NCBI GenBank assembly: GCA_964419545.1
Contig: CAYQQU010000038.1
Span: 1-56,016, forward strand
Direction: 5' to 3'
DNA length: 56,016 bases
Source: CAYQQU01 sp964419545
GTDB taxonomy: Bacteria > Bacteroidota > Bacteroidia > Chitinophagales > Saprospiraceae
This document shows positions 26,018 to 35,254 of this stretch, one piece after another. The first letter of the stretch is position 1, and each line of letters begins with the position of its first letter. The notes under the pieces were generated by a model. The model saw only the letters and a list, made by a program, of their open reading frames with translations, had not been told where the DNA came from and ran no database searches. The position numbers and the translations under genes were made by a program.

Positions 26018-28360
26018 TCAGCGAATTAACGTCACCATACTTTTTTGCTCTACTTTTTCTCCCCGCGGCCCGGTATAGCGCACCAGGCAAACGTAGACGC
26101 CCGCCGGCGCCGCCTGCCCCCCGAAGTTGCCGTCCCAGGCGGCTGCAGGGTCTGTAGTTTGAAACAACAATTCTCCCCAGCGGTTCCAGATCTGCAGCTC
26201 AAACTGGCGAAGCCCCACCAGAAAACCGCTGCCGTAAAACCGGTCGTTCACCGAATCGCCGTTGGGCGAGAACGCATTCGGCAGGTGATAGGTGATGCGA
26301 GGTTCCACGTCGATGATCGCCTCGGCAGTGTCCCGGCAGCCCAGCGGGTGGGTAGCGAGCAGCCGGATCACCTGCAGGCCGGTATCGGGAAAAGTGTAGA
26401 CCGGATCGCGAACGGCCGTGGCGTACTGCCCGGCATTGAAATCCCAGAGCCAGTAGGCGGCATTGTCGGAAAGGTTGGTGAAGCGAACGGTAGGATCGAA
26501 ATTGTCGACCTGCTCGGGGGCGTAAACGAAATCGGCCGTAGGACGGGGGAATATCTCGATCAGCTCTTCAAAAACGGTATCCGTTCGGCAGCCGATCGGC
26601 GAGATGATTTCCAGGGAAATATCAAAAAGGCCGGTCTGGGTGAAGACGTGTTCAGCGTCGATGCCGGTAGCGACGCCGCCGTCGCCGAAATCCCAGTTCA
26701 CCTCGTAGGTATCGTCGATGGGGGTGGATAGGTTGTCGAAGAACAGGGATGCCGGCGCACAGCCTTCGTAGCTGCTGGGCGCCAGGACGATCAGCGCCGG
26801 AACGGGGAAAAAGGTGATATTGCGGGCCACCAGATCCTGACAGCCGTTGGTGTCGGTCACCACCAGCCGTACTTCCCGCTCTCCGGGCTCCAGATAGCGA
26901 TGGATGGGGTCGCGCTCCGCCGATTGCGAACCGTCGCCGAAATCCCAGACCCACTGGTCGATCACCCCTTCATCCGAATATATTTCGCCGTCGAAAATGA
27001 CCGGCCCGGCGATGCAGGTATCGTACTCGTAGGTGAAATCGGCCTCCACTTCAGGAAAAACATTGATGAGCAAATCGGCGGAATCACCGCAGGTAGTGCC
27101 CGGGTTCAGGGCCAGCAGGCCGGAATAGTTGCCCGGCCCCGGAAACGTAACCGATGCGTCGCGGGTATTCCATTGCACCGTTGAATCGGGCAGATAAAAA
27201 TTCCACTGATAATCATTGATGAAGGCGACCTGGCCGCTTTCGTTGACAAAATCGAAAACGGGATCGCCGCACGATTCGAAGAGGAAAGTACCGTCGGGCA
27301 ACACCTGGGCGTCTCTGACGGCGGCCGCCACCGGCACTTCGCAATTCGTTACGTTAAACTGAAAATCGCGGCGCACCGTACTGAGCAATTCCCCGTTGCG
27401 GTATTCGGAGACACAGACACCGACGACAAACTGTCCGATAAAGGGCGGAAACCCGGAAAGCAGCCCCGTTTGGGTATTCAATTCGATGGCGTCATCGCCC
27501 AGCGGATTGGAGGGCCCGTAGTTTGGGGCCAAGAATTCCACCGGCAGGTAGGGCGGCGGCAGGTCGGGATCGGGCGCAATGCCGTCGGCCGCACTAGGCA
27601 TATCGAAGTTGAGCCCGCCGCCGAGCACCGGCGAGCAAAACTCGTAAACGAGCTGGTCGCCTTCCGCATCGGAAGCCGAACTGTCGAAATTGAACGGCTG
27701 GTTGGCGCAGAGCACGACCGGCGGAAAATTGTTGAATGTCGGGCTGTTGTTGCAAGTCTCCTGAGCCGCCGCCGTCAGTTCGATAAAATAGGTAGCGCCG
27801 GAAGCGCCGGGTTCCAGGATATTGGAAATCGTGTTATTGCGGCAGCATCGCTGGTAAACGATGTAATAACTTTCGTCGATGATCGGCAGATCGATCTCGG
27901 GAAAGACATAAGTCCCCGATTCGACACAAATGTTGGAAGGCACGATGACGCATGGATTGCCCGGGTCGGGATCGACGCTGACCACCGTCGGGGCGCCCAG
28001 CTGCAAAGTGGTCACTTCCATGTCGCCGGCGTAAATCGTCACCGTAGCCTGAAAGGCGCCCAGGGGCGCGGAGTCGAAATCGGCGCCGCCGCCCAGGCAG
28101 TCGCGGTAAATTTTCATCACAAACTGGTAGCGCCGCGAGTTGGTAGTAGAATCGCCGTCGGTATAGCCCAGGCATTCGTAAGTGATCTCACCACCGATGA
28201 TGTGCGCCCCCTGCAGGGCCAGCGCGCCCGAGCAGAAAAAAAAGCCCAAGAGTAATAATCGTGCCAAGTGTTTCGTTTTTTGATTTAATTTCGCCGCCGA
28301 AGCAATACGAAAGCCGAAAAATAGTTGATAAAAAGGAACTGTTTTTCGAGGCAGCGCCAT
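26018..28360 (-). CDS. PKD-repeat T9SS type B surface protein (paralogue)
   Basis: About 780 residues. It shares with the downstream neighbour HIIGGEITYECLG, YQRCCRNNTISNI, SSASDAEGDQLVYEFCSPVLGGG, several PKD units (WDFGDGSQSAERDPIHRY, VNWDFGDGGVATGIDAEHVF) and a type B sorting domain (YHLPNAFSPNGDSVNDRFYG, WNRWGELLF, AAWDGNFGG). The start is uncertain. The frame is open to an ATG at 28432, but the hydrophobic signal (LARLLLLGFFFCSGALALQG) lies about 50 residues in. I use the ATG at 28360 (MALPRKTVPFY); an alternative start closer to the signal is possible. An intergenic gap of 64 bp to the paralogue suggests one transcript. Confidence 0.85.
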   Translation of the reverse strand: MALPRKTVPFYQLFFGFRIASAAKLNQKTKHLARLLLLGFFFCSGALALQGAHIIGGEITYECLGYTDGDSTTNSRRYQFVMKIYRDCLGGGADFDSAPLGAFQATVTIYAGDMEVTTLQLGAPTVVSVDPDPGNPCVIVPSNICVESGTYVFPEIDLPIIDESYYIVYQRCCRNNTISNILEPGASGATYFIELTAAAQETCNNSPTFNNFPPVVLCANQPFNFDSSASDAEGDQLVYEFCSPVLGGGLNFDMPSAADGIAPDPDLPPPYLPVEFLAPNYGPSNPLGDDAIELNTQTGLLSGFPPFIGQFVVGVCVSEYRNGELLSTVRRDFQFNVTNCEVPVAAAVRDAQVLPDGTFLFESCGDPVFDFVNESGQVAFINDYQWNFYLPDSTVQWNTRDASVTFPGPGNYSGLLALNPGTTCGDSADLLINVFPEVEADFTYEYDTCIAGPVIFDGEIYSDEGVIDQWVWDFGDGSQSAERDPIHRYLEPGEREVRLVVTDTNGCQDLVARNITFFPVPALIVLAPSSYEGCAPASLFFDNLSTPIDDTYEVNWDFGDGGVATGIDAEHVFTQTGLFDISLEIISPIGCRTDTVFEELIEIFPRPTADFVYAPEQVDNFDPTVRFTNLSDNAAYWLWDFNAGQYATAVRDPVYTFPDTGLQVIRLLATHPLGCRDTAEAIIDVEPRITYHLPNAFSPNGDSVNDRFYGSGFLVGLRQFELQIWNRWGELLFQTTDPAAAWDGNFGGQAAPAGVYVCLVRYTGPRGEKVEQKSMVTLIR

Positions 28361-28587
28361 CAGCCCATACTCCCCGATCGAAATCCAGACCGGGCCGACC
28401 GACGCCCGGAAAATTCGGTGAACGGCGAACAAGGCAAAACTACGATCGCCAAAGTAAAGCTAAAAATTAGCGATAGTTTTTCAACATTGCCGCCTCCTCC
28501 GGAAATTTCTTAAGATTCGTAAACATTCCGACACATACGTCTGTATCCCAAAAGCGTTAAATCCAATGAACATTAAACCTCAAGTTT

Positions 28588-29187
28588 ATGACGACCTCTA
28601 CAAATGCAAACGCCCGTATGGCTACTCCTCACGATCTCGAAGGTACGCTGCGCACCCTGGCGGACGACGGACTCGTGCTCATGCCTACCGATACGCTCTG
28701 GAGCATTGGTTGTGACGCTACTAACCGCTTGTCTCTGCGCCGGCTCTTCCGCCTCATCGCCGCTTCCGACGGCAGCCGGATCGAAATTCTCGTCGATTCC
28801 ATCCCCATGCTCAAAAAATACGTCCGGCGCCTGCATCCTCGCCTGGAAACCCTCCTCCTCTACCACGTTCGCCCCCTGACGGTGCTGCTCCCCGGGGCCG
28901 TCAACCTGCCTCCCGAAGTACAGCGCCCCGACGGCCTGACGGCTTTCCGGATCGCACAAGACGAATACAGCCGTCAACTGCTGCACGCTTACTGTTCGCC
29001 CCTCGCCACCGCTTTCGCCACCGCCGGCGAAGCGCCGCCGCCCGCTACTTTCGGCGAGATCCGCTCGGACATCATCCAGGGCGTCGATCACGTGGTGCGC
29101 CGCGGACAGCTTGAAAAAAGGCCGGGCGAGCCTTCGGTGATGGTCCTGTTATCCGAACGCGCGGAATTGGTTTTTTTGCGCGACTGA
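28588..29187 (+). CDS. YrdC/Sua5-family protein, divergent
   Basis: The 199-residue product has the YrdC fold pattern: GLVLMPTDTLWSIGCDATN at about residues 28-46 (compare PTDTVYGLGCDA), PLTVLLPGA near 95, TAFRIAQDE near 115 and the closing EIRSDIIQGVDHVVRRG and GEPSVMVLL. True Sua5/YrdC enzymes make threonylcarbamoyl-AMP for tRNA t6A. The KxR(P) motif expected after the helix is not seen: the region reads FRLIAASDGSRIEILVDS. It may therefore be a YciO-like or otherwise non-canonical member. A second, canonical copy could exist elsewhere in the genome. Confidence 0.85.
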   Translation: MTTSTNANARMATPHDLEGTLRTLADDGLVLMPTDTLWSIGCDATNRLSLRRLFRLIAASDGSRIEILVDSIPMLKKYVRRLHPRLETLLLYHVRPLTVLLPGAVNLPPEVQRPDGLTAFRIAQDEYSRQLLHAYCSPLATAFATAGEAPPPATFGEIRSDIIQGVDHVVRRGQLEKRPGEPSVMVLLSERAELVFLRD

Positions 29188-29362
29188 CCCGCAAAAACTT
29201 TCAAATATCATCGTTTTTTAATCGCAATTTAATTCCGCCAGGCGCGTAATTAAGCGTGCTTTAATCGGCATGGCTTTACTTTGTCAGTGAAATCAAATTT
29301 CATTAACCCGCACCGGCCCCAATACAACATCGGGCGCGACGGGTGCGACAAAACCCCATCTG

Positions 29363-29833
29363 ATGGCAAAGTTTGAAATTGCATTGCGGCCAAATGACCT
29401 TTGTATCAAAGGTAAAGTAGACATTTTCGAGCGTGCTTCCACGAGCGATTACGAAGAAGTGCCGGATATCGCGCCGCCGCCCAACGAAGGCCCGTCGAAT
29501 ATGATCATCCAGTACGACCAGCCGTGGTTCGCCCGGTTCTACTGGTCGGTAAAAGGCCCGCTCACCCGACTGCTGAAGGGCGGAAACTGGAAATGTGACC
29601 TGCTCTTCGAAGCAATGGGAGAACCGGAAACCAAGCTGAACCCGCACGTGATGGTCCCGGCCGAAGGAAAGCCGTACGACTACACCGCCGACGTCGATGT
29701 GCGCAACGGCCAGCTCCAGGACGGCGTCTACCGCGTCGTCGCACGCCTGCAGTACTACGACGGCGACGACCGGCCGATGCCGATCGTTGGGTTTGAAGAC
29801 AGCCACGTCGTTCAGGTCTACCACGAGAAGTAA
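29363..29833 (+). CDS. Conserved hypothetical protein
   Basis: 156 residues, no signal peptide, no transmembrane segment. The pattern is strand-rich (FEIALRPNDLCIKGKVDIF near the start; DGVYRVVARLQYYDGDDRP at the end), suggesting an all-beta fold. A central segment (FYWSVKGPLTRLLKGGNWKCDLLFEAMG) is probably amphipathic. Base composition and codon use match the neighbours and the frame is clean, so I think it is real. I do not recognise the family. A family B repeat separates it from the YegP-like gene. Confidence 0.65.
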   Translation: MAKFEIALRPNDLCIKGKVDIFERASTSDYEEVPDIAPPPNEGPSNMIIQYDQPWFARFYWSVKGPLTRLLKGGNWKCDLLFEAMGEPETKLNPHVMVPAEGKPYDYTADVDVRNGQLQDGVYRVVARLQYYDGDDRPMPIVGFEDSHVVQVYHEK

Positions 29834-29904
29834 ACGAACACGCCCGGCCGGCCTCGCGGTATAGCGGGCCGGCGCGGCCGTATTTCACGGGGAAGCGCTG
29901 CATA

Positions 29905-30058
29905 CCCGGTTTATTCATGGGTTCTTCGTCATGACGGTTGGCAGGCTTGCGCTCGCGCAGGAGGACGACACGCCTGCTGCAGGCAGGTATCCCCGAATAC
30001 GGCGAGTGAGCGGGGCAGATGGGCGGGCGGCAACAGATGAATCCATGAATAATCCGGG
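29905..30058. repeat. Repeat family B, copy 2 (intact)
   Basis: 154 bp from CCCGGTTTATTCATGG to CCATGAATAATCCGGG, the ends being inverted repeats. The centre contains CGACACGCCTGCTGCAGGCAGG, a palindromic tip. It preserves the uninterrupted site (CGGCGAGTGAGCGG) into which the MITE jumped in copy 1. Confidence 0.8.
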
Positions 30059-30122
30059 CAAGGTGCTTCCCCTTGATCTTTTTTATTAACCCGCGGCGTC
30101 CCCGCCCCAAAACCAGACCATA

Positions 30123-31070
30123 ATGAACGCGACACAGCAAAACTACCGGTTCGACCTGGTCGCGCCCTCCGACCAGCCGGGCGCCGTCGCTTTCCGCGAC
30201 GCAGATGACGGCCAATATTATTTCGTATTCAACGACAACCAGGGCCGGCCTCTGCTCTACAGCCAGCCCTATAAAGACAAAAATTCCCGCGATAACGGAC
30301 TGAAATCCCTGATCAAAAACGGACGGATACCCAAACGCTTCGAAATAAAAGAAGCGGACGAACAGTACTACTTCATCGTCCGGGCCGGCAATAACGTCGA
30401 GATCGGATGCAGCCGCTCCTTCCAGTCCGAACTCGATACCCGGCAGGCCATGAGCTTCGTCCGGGAAAAATTGATGGCCGACTACGGCGCCGACCCCAAA
30501 GCGGTGAAAAGCGCCAAGTCGCCCGGCGCCAATTCGAAATACACCTTCCTGCTGGAGTTTTACCCGCGCGAGGGCGGCGACGCCCTGCGGGGCCGGATCG
30601 AATATCCCCGCGGCGATCAGCGCGAAAGTTTCGACGGCGTCGACCTGGCAAAAATCGAAAATTTCCTGAACCGCCACCTCCCCAAACGCAGGGGTCAGCC
30701 CGCTGTCCAGGCTAAGCCCCGGAACGGCATGGCGATCAAGCTCCCGGAAAGCCTGCAGCGACGCAACGCCTGCCTGAACCGGGAGGAGACCGACAGCCTC
30801 CCCCTGGTGCTGAGCTATCCCGAACAGACCGATTTTCCGCAACGAGTGGTGGTCGACGTCATCGCCAGACCGCTGGCCGAAAGCCAGCCCTCCCTGGTAG
30901 GTAAGATGACGCGCGAAGTGAGCAACTCCACCGTCATCGACGTACCGCTGATGATGAAAGGGCTGCTGCCCGGCTCCTACCGCTTCATTTTTCAGACGCA
31001 CTCCCATTCGGTCCAATCGCCAGATGCGGAACGCCTAGCAGAAACCAGTCAGTTGTTCCTGGTGTATTGA
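30123..31070 (+). CDS. DUF1508 (YegP-like) domain protein
   Basis: In this 315-residue protein two DUF1508/YegP-type units lie at the N-terminus. The first is around residues 20-75 (QYYFVFNDNQGRPLLYSQPYKDKNSRDNGLKSL-type, with the N-G spacing of the family). The second is around 78-118 (EQYYFIVRAGNNVEIGCSRSF). The middle (residues 145-190) and the C-terminal ~110 residues (VVVDVIARPLAESQPSLVGK ... GSYRFIFQTH) are unfamiliar and strand-rich. The role of YegP-like proteins is not firmly known. It is cytoplasmic by prediction. Confidence 0.75.
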   Translation: MNATQQNYRFDLVAPSDQPGAVAFRDADDGQYYFVFNDNQGRPLLYSQPYKDKNSRDNGLKSLIKNGRIPKRFEIKEADEQYYFIVRAGNNVEIGCSRSFQSELDTRQAMSFVREKLMADYGADPKAVKSAKSPGANSKYTFLLEFYPREGGDALRGRIEYPRGDQRESFDGVDLAKIENFLNRHLPKRRGQPAVQAKPRNGMAIKLPESLQRRNACLNREETDSLPLVLSYPEQTDFPQRVVVDVIARPLAESQPSLVGKMTREVSNSTVIDVPLMMKGLLPGSYRFIFQTHSHSVQSPDAERLAETSQLFLVY

Positions 31071-31089
31071 TTAAGGATCAGGGTTCAAC

Positions 31090-31311
31090 CTAATTAGGCT
31101 GGTAATGCTCCGGCTGCAAAGCCGGCGGATAGAAAAACCCGCGGTGCGCGGCCTCAGGGTCGCCGGCGCGGGTTACTTTCATCTCGCCGGTCTCCCAGTT
31201 CACCCGGCGTTCGTAATGGCAGTCGGCGCAGCGGAAGATGATCCAGGAACCGCGCCTTTCGCCTTCGCATTCGTGTTTTTTCGGCAATTCGATAGGCTTC
31301 ATCATGATCAA
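31090..31311 (-). CDS. Small zinc-ribbon-like protein
   Basis: 73 residues. It has a possible metal site formed by H13-x-C15 and C28-x2-C31 (RCADCHYERRVNWETGEM). The start could be the ATG of any of the clustered Met residues (MIMMKPIEL). The neighbour is convergent, 20 bp from the YegP-like gene. The cysteine pair and the composition support a real gene; function unknown. Confidence 0.55.
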   Translation of the reverse strand: MIMMKPIELPKKHECEGERRGSWIIFRCADCHYERRVNWETGEMKVTRAGDPEAAHRGFFYPPALQPEHYQPN

Positions 31312-31696
31312 TTCGATTTTACCCGCCGATAGAAGCAGCGGACTTAATAAAATCGGTCCTTTGGAGTGACGGGCTCAGATTTGGCCGCGTTCTGGGGAAT
31401 AGGCTGGATAGGGCGTGATGCCCGGCTTCCCGCAAAAGGGAAAATAAATCAAAAATTACTGAGGTTTAGTCTGTGCAAAACTGGTGGGTGAAGGCATATT
31501 TACTTTAAAAACATGGAATTTATTTCGGTATATAACCGTTATAATAGTTGAGAACTCATGTCTAACCTCCTTGCCAAGTATTTTGTTTTACGTTTTTTTT
31601 ATTTATTTGTTTCCCTCGTCGCTTAATAATTTCCGCTGAAACACGTCAGTTAATTCATCCGGAACCACACAAACCCAAAACCAAACCCCACCAGCT
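31312..31696. promoter_or_regulatory. Leader of the SARP gene with a 13-bp palindrome
   Basis: A 385-bp AT-rich stretch with no gene. TATAACCGTTATA at 31531-31543 is a perfect 6+1+6 palindrome about 155 bp before the SARP start. It could be an operator for this or another regulator. No full Bacteroidota promoter was found. Confidence 0.4.
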
Positions 31697-32989
31697 ATGC
31701 GTCCCTCTACTATCATAGCTTTTGGCGGCACTGCGGCGCAGTTGAGACGAACCAAACAAGCCGTAGACCCCGAAAACCGCTTAATCCTTTTACCGGCAGA
31801 GACGGAGCTTCCTCTGCCTCCGTCGGCGCCGCTTCCCGATGGTTTCCTGCTGCTGGGCGCCGCGGTCAACGACCGCCTGCTCGACCTGCTCCGGGCGCTC
31901 CAGGTATATTATCCCGGCCGACCCTGCATCGTGATAACCGGCAAAGCTACCCGGCAGGAGATTATCCGACTTTTCCGTCTCGGCGTCGCCGATCTCTTAC
32001 TTGAACCGACGGAGATCGAGGTCCTGCGCCATACCTTCCGCGACCATCTCGAGCACTATCATCGCTCAGGCGGCCTCCTTCGCAGGGCTTCCGCAGTGAT
32101 CCGCCGGCTTTTCCGCCGCCGCATCCCGGCACAGCGCCGGCAACCGGCTTACGACCGGCCGGCCGAGGCTTTCGGCATCATCGCCACCCCGGCTCCCGAC
32201 ATTGCCGAGGCCGCCTTACCGGGCAATACCGACCTCCATCTGCGTTTGTTGGGGCCCCTGGAAGTCAGATATAAGGGCAGACTGCTCAAAAAGCGACCCG
32301 GCAAAAAAATCCTTTCTCTGCTTTCCTTCCTGTTGTACCACCACGACAAACCCGTTCACCGGGAGATCCTGATGGAACGATTCTGGGCGGACCACGCCCC
32401 CGCCAGCGCGCGCAATTCGCTCAACGTCGCCATCCACCAATTGCGAAAGCTGTTTCAGGGAATTTGTTCCGGCCAGGACATCATCCTTTTCGAGAACGAG
32501 TGCTACGTGGTCAATCCGCAACTGGAGGTCTACAGCGATGTCGATCAATTCAACTACCTGTGGCAAAAAGGCCAGCTGATCGAAAAACGCCAGGGGCCGG
32601 AAGCGGCGCTGGGCGCCTACCAGAAGGCCGTAAGCCTCTACCGGGGCGATTTACTACAAGACCTGCCCTACGAGGAGTGGTGCGAATCGGAGCGGGAGAA
32701 CCTCAAAGACCGGTACCTGATGCTGCTGGAACGCCTGAGTCTGCACTTTTTCGAGGAGGGGAATTACACGGTGGCCGCCAATATCTGCAAGCGGATACTG
32801 GAGCAGGACAACTGCCTGGAGAACGCTCACCGGAGGCTTATCATCTGTTACGACCGGCTGGCGCAGCGCGACCGGGCCATCCGCCAGTACCAACGCTGCG
32901 CGAAAGCCCTGCGGGAAGAACTGGGTATCGATCCTTCGCGGGAAACGAACGAGCTGTTCCTGACCATTTCCGAGAAAAGCGCCCCTTGA
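31697..32989 (+). CDS. SARP-type transcriptional regulator with BTAD domain
   Basis: A 430-residue protein. Residues 1-125 look like a degenerate receiver-like alpha/beta domain (IIAFGGTAAQLRRTKQ, YYPGRPCIVITGKATRQEIIRLFRLGVADLL), with no clear phospho-Asp. Residues ~180-275 are an OmpR-like winged helix (LHLRLLGPLEVRYKG, LLSFLLYHHDKPVHREILMERFW, SARNSLNVAIHQLRKLF). Residues ~285-425 are a bacterial transcriptional activator domain of TPR-like helices (AYQKAVSLYRGDLLQDLPYEEW, LGIDPSRETNELF). This is the SARP/AfsR architecture without the STAND part. Target genes are unknown. It is convergent with ctpA, 5 bp between stops. Confidence 0.88.
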   Translation: MRPSTIIAFGGTAAQLRRTKQAVDPENRLILLPAETELPLPPSAPLPDGFLLLGAAVNDRLLDLLRALQVYYPGRPCIVITGKATRQEIIRLFRLGVADLLLEPTEIEVLRHTFRDHLEHYHRSGGLLRRASAVIRRLFRRRIPAQRRQPAYDRPAEAFGIIATPAPDIAEAALPGNTDLHLRLLGPLEVRYKGRLLKKRPGKKILSLLSFLLYHHDKPVHREILMERFWADHAPASARNSLNVAIHQLRKLFQGICSGQDIILFENECYVVNPQLEVYSDVDQFNYLWQKGQLIEKRQGPEAALGAYQKAVSLYRGDLLQDLPYEEWCESERENLKDRYLMLLERLSLHFFEEGNYTVAANICKRILEQDNCLENAHRRLIICYDRLAQRDRAIRQYQRCAKALREELGIDPSRETNELFLTISEKSAP

Positions 32990-32994
32990 GCCGG

Positions 32995-34665
32995 TTACTT
33001 TTCTCCCAGATGGTTGTATTCGGTAATCGGATTGGAGCTGTTGAGCACCTGAAGGGCGCGTTGCACCATATCGTCTTCGGCATTCCACACTTCAAAAAAC
33101 CCGACGTCGTCATAAAGGTGGCGCGCCATCCGGGCTTTGAGGAACAAGCCCACTTCCTCCTCCACCTCTTGCCACGCTGCAGCGTCATAAACGACGCCTT
33201 TTTCAGTCGCGAAATCGAGAAACTGCGCCAGCAGTTCATCGGGGAGCCGGTAACTTTTCGCAAACGCGTCGAGGGTCATCCCGGCGAAGCGCCCCTTGTG
33301 GTCGGCTAGGTAGCGGAAGACGAATTGCGGCACGTGCTGCCGGAGCTCGAGGTAATAATCGTTGAGCAAGGTCGTGTCAAAAGGAACGAAAACATCGGGA
33401 ATGATGCCGCCGCCGCCGTAGACCACGCGGCCGGCGTCGGTGAAATATTTTGTCGAATCGATGATGGAAACGCGGTTGCTCGAAGAGAGCTCCCCCGAAG
33501 CCATGCGTTCGGCCATATCTTTTTCGTAGTCTTCGCGGTCTTCGTACGGCTTCTGGATCGAGCGTCCCGAAGGAGTATAATAGCGGGCCACGGTAAGGCG
33601 CAGGGCCGAGCCGTCGCGCAGCTGATATTGCTCCTGGACGAGCCCTTTGCCGAAGGAGCGACGCCCGACGATGTAGGCGCGGTCGTGATCCTGGAGGGCG
33701 CCCGCGAGGATCTCGCTGGCCGAGGCCGACCCCTCGTCGATCAGCACCACGATGTCGTCAACGCTGAAAAAGGCGCGGCCCGTCGATTCGTATTCGTTGC
33801 GATGCACGGCCCTTCCTTCGGTGTATACCAGCAACTGATCCTTATCTTGGAAAAGCTGGCTGAGGATATTCGTCGCTTGCTGCAGGTAGCCGCCCGGGTT
33901 GTGCCGCAGGTCGATGACCAGATCTTTCATATCGTTCTTCTCGACCAGGTCTTCGAGGTTTTTCATAAACTCTTCGTAAGTGGTGGCGCTAAACCGGTTG
34001 ATCTTGATGTAGCCGGTTCTGTCGTTGAGCATATAGGCGACGTCGACGCTATTCATGGGGATCTCGTCGCGCGTGATCGTGAAGTAGCGCACCTGTCGTT
34101 CGTTCCCGCGCAGGATGCCGACCTGGACTTCCGAGCCCTTCTCGCCCCGCAGCAGGTTCATGACGTCGCGGTTGGACATCGGCTCGCCGGCGATGACCGA
34201 ATCCTCCACGGCTACGATCTTGTCGCCCGCCAGGATGCCGGCGGCTTCGGAGGGCCCGCCCGAAAGCGGGGAAACGACCACGATGGTGTCTTCGAGGATC
34301 ATGAATTCCACGCCGATACCGTCGAAGCTGCCTTCCAGTTGTTCGTTCACCTCGCGCAGTTGTTCCGCCGTTATGTAGTTGGAATGTGGGTCGAGCTGGC
34401 GGAGGATAGTAGCGATCGCCTCGTCGATGAGCTTATCGCGATCGACCTCATCGACGTATTTGGCCTCGATATAGCGCAGTAGTTCCTCCACCTTCCCCTG
34501 TCCGAAGTTGTGGATATCGTCCATCCCGGCCTTGTCGACCACCACGGTAGGAGCTGCCGATTGCATGCGCATGCCGATCATCATGCCGGCCACGAGGGTC
34601 AGGGCCAGCAGCAGCGGCATCCAGATGGTGAGGTTTTTTCTGATGTTGTTATTTTCCTGATTCAT
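32995..34665 (-). CDS. ctpA: S41 C-terminal processing peptidase
   Basis: The 556-residue envelope protease has an N-terminal membrane anchor (IWMPLLLALTLVAGMMIGM). A PDZ domain lies at residues ~105-190 (GSFDGIGVEFMI, PAEAAGILAGDKIVAV-type, GEKGSEVQVGILR). The S41 core has catalytic Ser315 in EGSASASEIL and Lys340 in RRSFGKGLVQ, 25 residues apart as in known Ctp enzymes. Substrates are C-terminal tails of periplasmic proteins. The last ~110 residues extend beyond the core, which is common in Bacteroidota. Start MNQENNNIRKN is well placed. Confidence 0.95.
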   Translation of the reverse strand: MNQENNNIRKNLTIWMPLLLALTLVAGMMIGMRMQSAAPTVVVDKAGMDDIHNFGQGKVEELLRYIEAKYVDEVDRDKLIDEAIATILRQLDPHSNYITAEQLREVNEQLEGSFDGIGVEFMILEDTIVVVSPLSGGPSEAAGILAGDKIVAVEDSVIAGEPMSNRDVMNLLRGEKGSEVQVGILRGNERQVRYFTITRDEIPMNSVDVAYMLNDRTGYIKINRFSATTYEEFMKNLEDLVEKNDMKDLVIDLRHNPGGYLQQATNILSQLFQDKDQLLVYTEGRAVHRNEYESTGRAFFSVDDIVVLIDEGSASASEILAGALQDHDRAYIVGRRSFGKGLVQEQYQLRDGSALRLTVARYYTPSGRSIQKPYEDREDYEKDMAERMASGELSSSNRVSIIDSTKYFTDAGRVVYGGGGIIPDVFVPFDTTLLNDYYLELRQHVPQFVFRYLADHKGRFAGMTLDAFAKSYRLPDELLAQFLDFATEKGVVYDAAAWQEVEEEVGLFLKARMARHLYDDVGFFEVWNAEDDMVQRALQVLNSSNPITEYNHLGEK

Positions 34666-34993
34666 TAGCTTCCTTTTTGATCAACCGCCCCGCGGACGGG
34701 TTCCAACTCATTGGGCAGGCAGGCGCAAATGGTGGCGTTGGCTACGGAAATGGGCGGTAACGCTGTCGCTGTTCTGTTGTTTACCCTTTTACAGCACGAG
34801 GACCGTGCTTGGGCGCGATCCCGATTACAAATGATGCATTGGCGAAATATAAAGTTACTACAAAGGAAGCTACGCAAAGGTTGTTAAAAACGGTATTTTT
34901 TTGCCGGGCGACAGACAATTGGCGGCCGCTTTGGCTTCAGCGCTTCCGGGTATCGGACCCCGCTGCGTCGACCAAAAAATTTATCCCGCTTCA

Positions 34994-35155
34994 GAGCTTG
35001 TTTGGAGGTAGTCATTTTGGCTGCAAAACCCAGCTTTTGGAACCTCCCTGTGGCATTTTTCCGACCCGTAGCGCTGCTATGAGCCGGAAAAATCCCTTCG
35101 GGAGAACCCAAAATCTGAGTTTTTCGCTTCAAAAGCACTACCTCCAAACAAGCTC
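34994..35155 (+). mobile_element. 162-bp MITE (family A), copy 2
   Basis: Nearly identical to 737-898 and in the same orientation. Immediately downstream the tip AAACAAGCTCTT is repeated (35157-35170), so the terminal 13 bp are present twice. The right flank therefore does not show a simple 3-bp duplication; TTCA occurs on both sides. It sits upstream of the Lrp/AsnC gene, whose operator-like repeats start 26 bp later. Confidence 0.85.
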
Positions 35156-35181
35156 TTCAAACAAGCTCTTATACAAACTTT

Positions 35182-35224
35182 AAAAAAACACGAATTTCTT
35201 TGAAATAATTCAAAAAAACACGAA
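35182..35224 (+). promoter_or_regulatory. Operator-like repeats before the Lrp/AsnC gene
   Basis: A direct repeat AAAAAAACACGAA at 35182-35194 and 35212-35224, 30 bp apart, brackets the palindrome TTTGAA-ATAA-TTCAAA at 35199-35214. It ends 30 bp before the regulator start. Lrp-family proteins commonly autoregulate through such AT-rich, helically phased sites. Binding here is inferred. Confidence 0.5.
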
Positions 35225-35254
35225 ATTAAACAAGAGGGCTGAAAACGGATCGAT

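Noticed and set aside
31697..32080. Functional receiver domain in the SARP protein
   Set aside because: The fold is suggested but the expected phospho-acceptor aspartate and acidic pocket are not visible.
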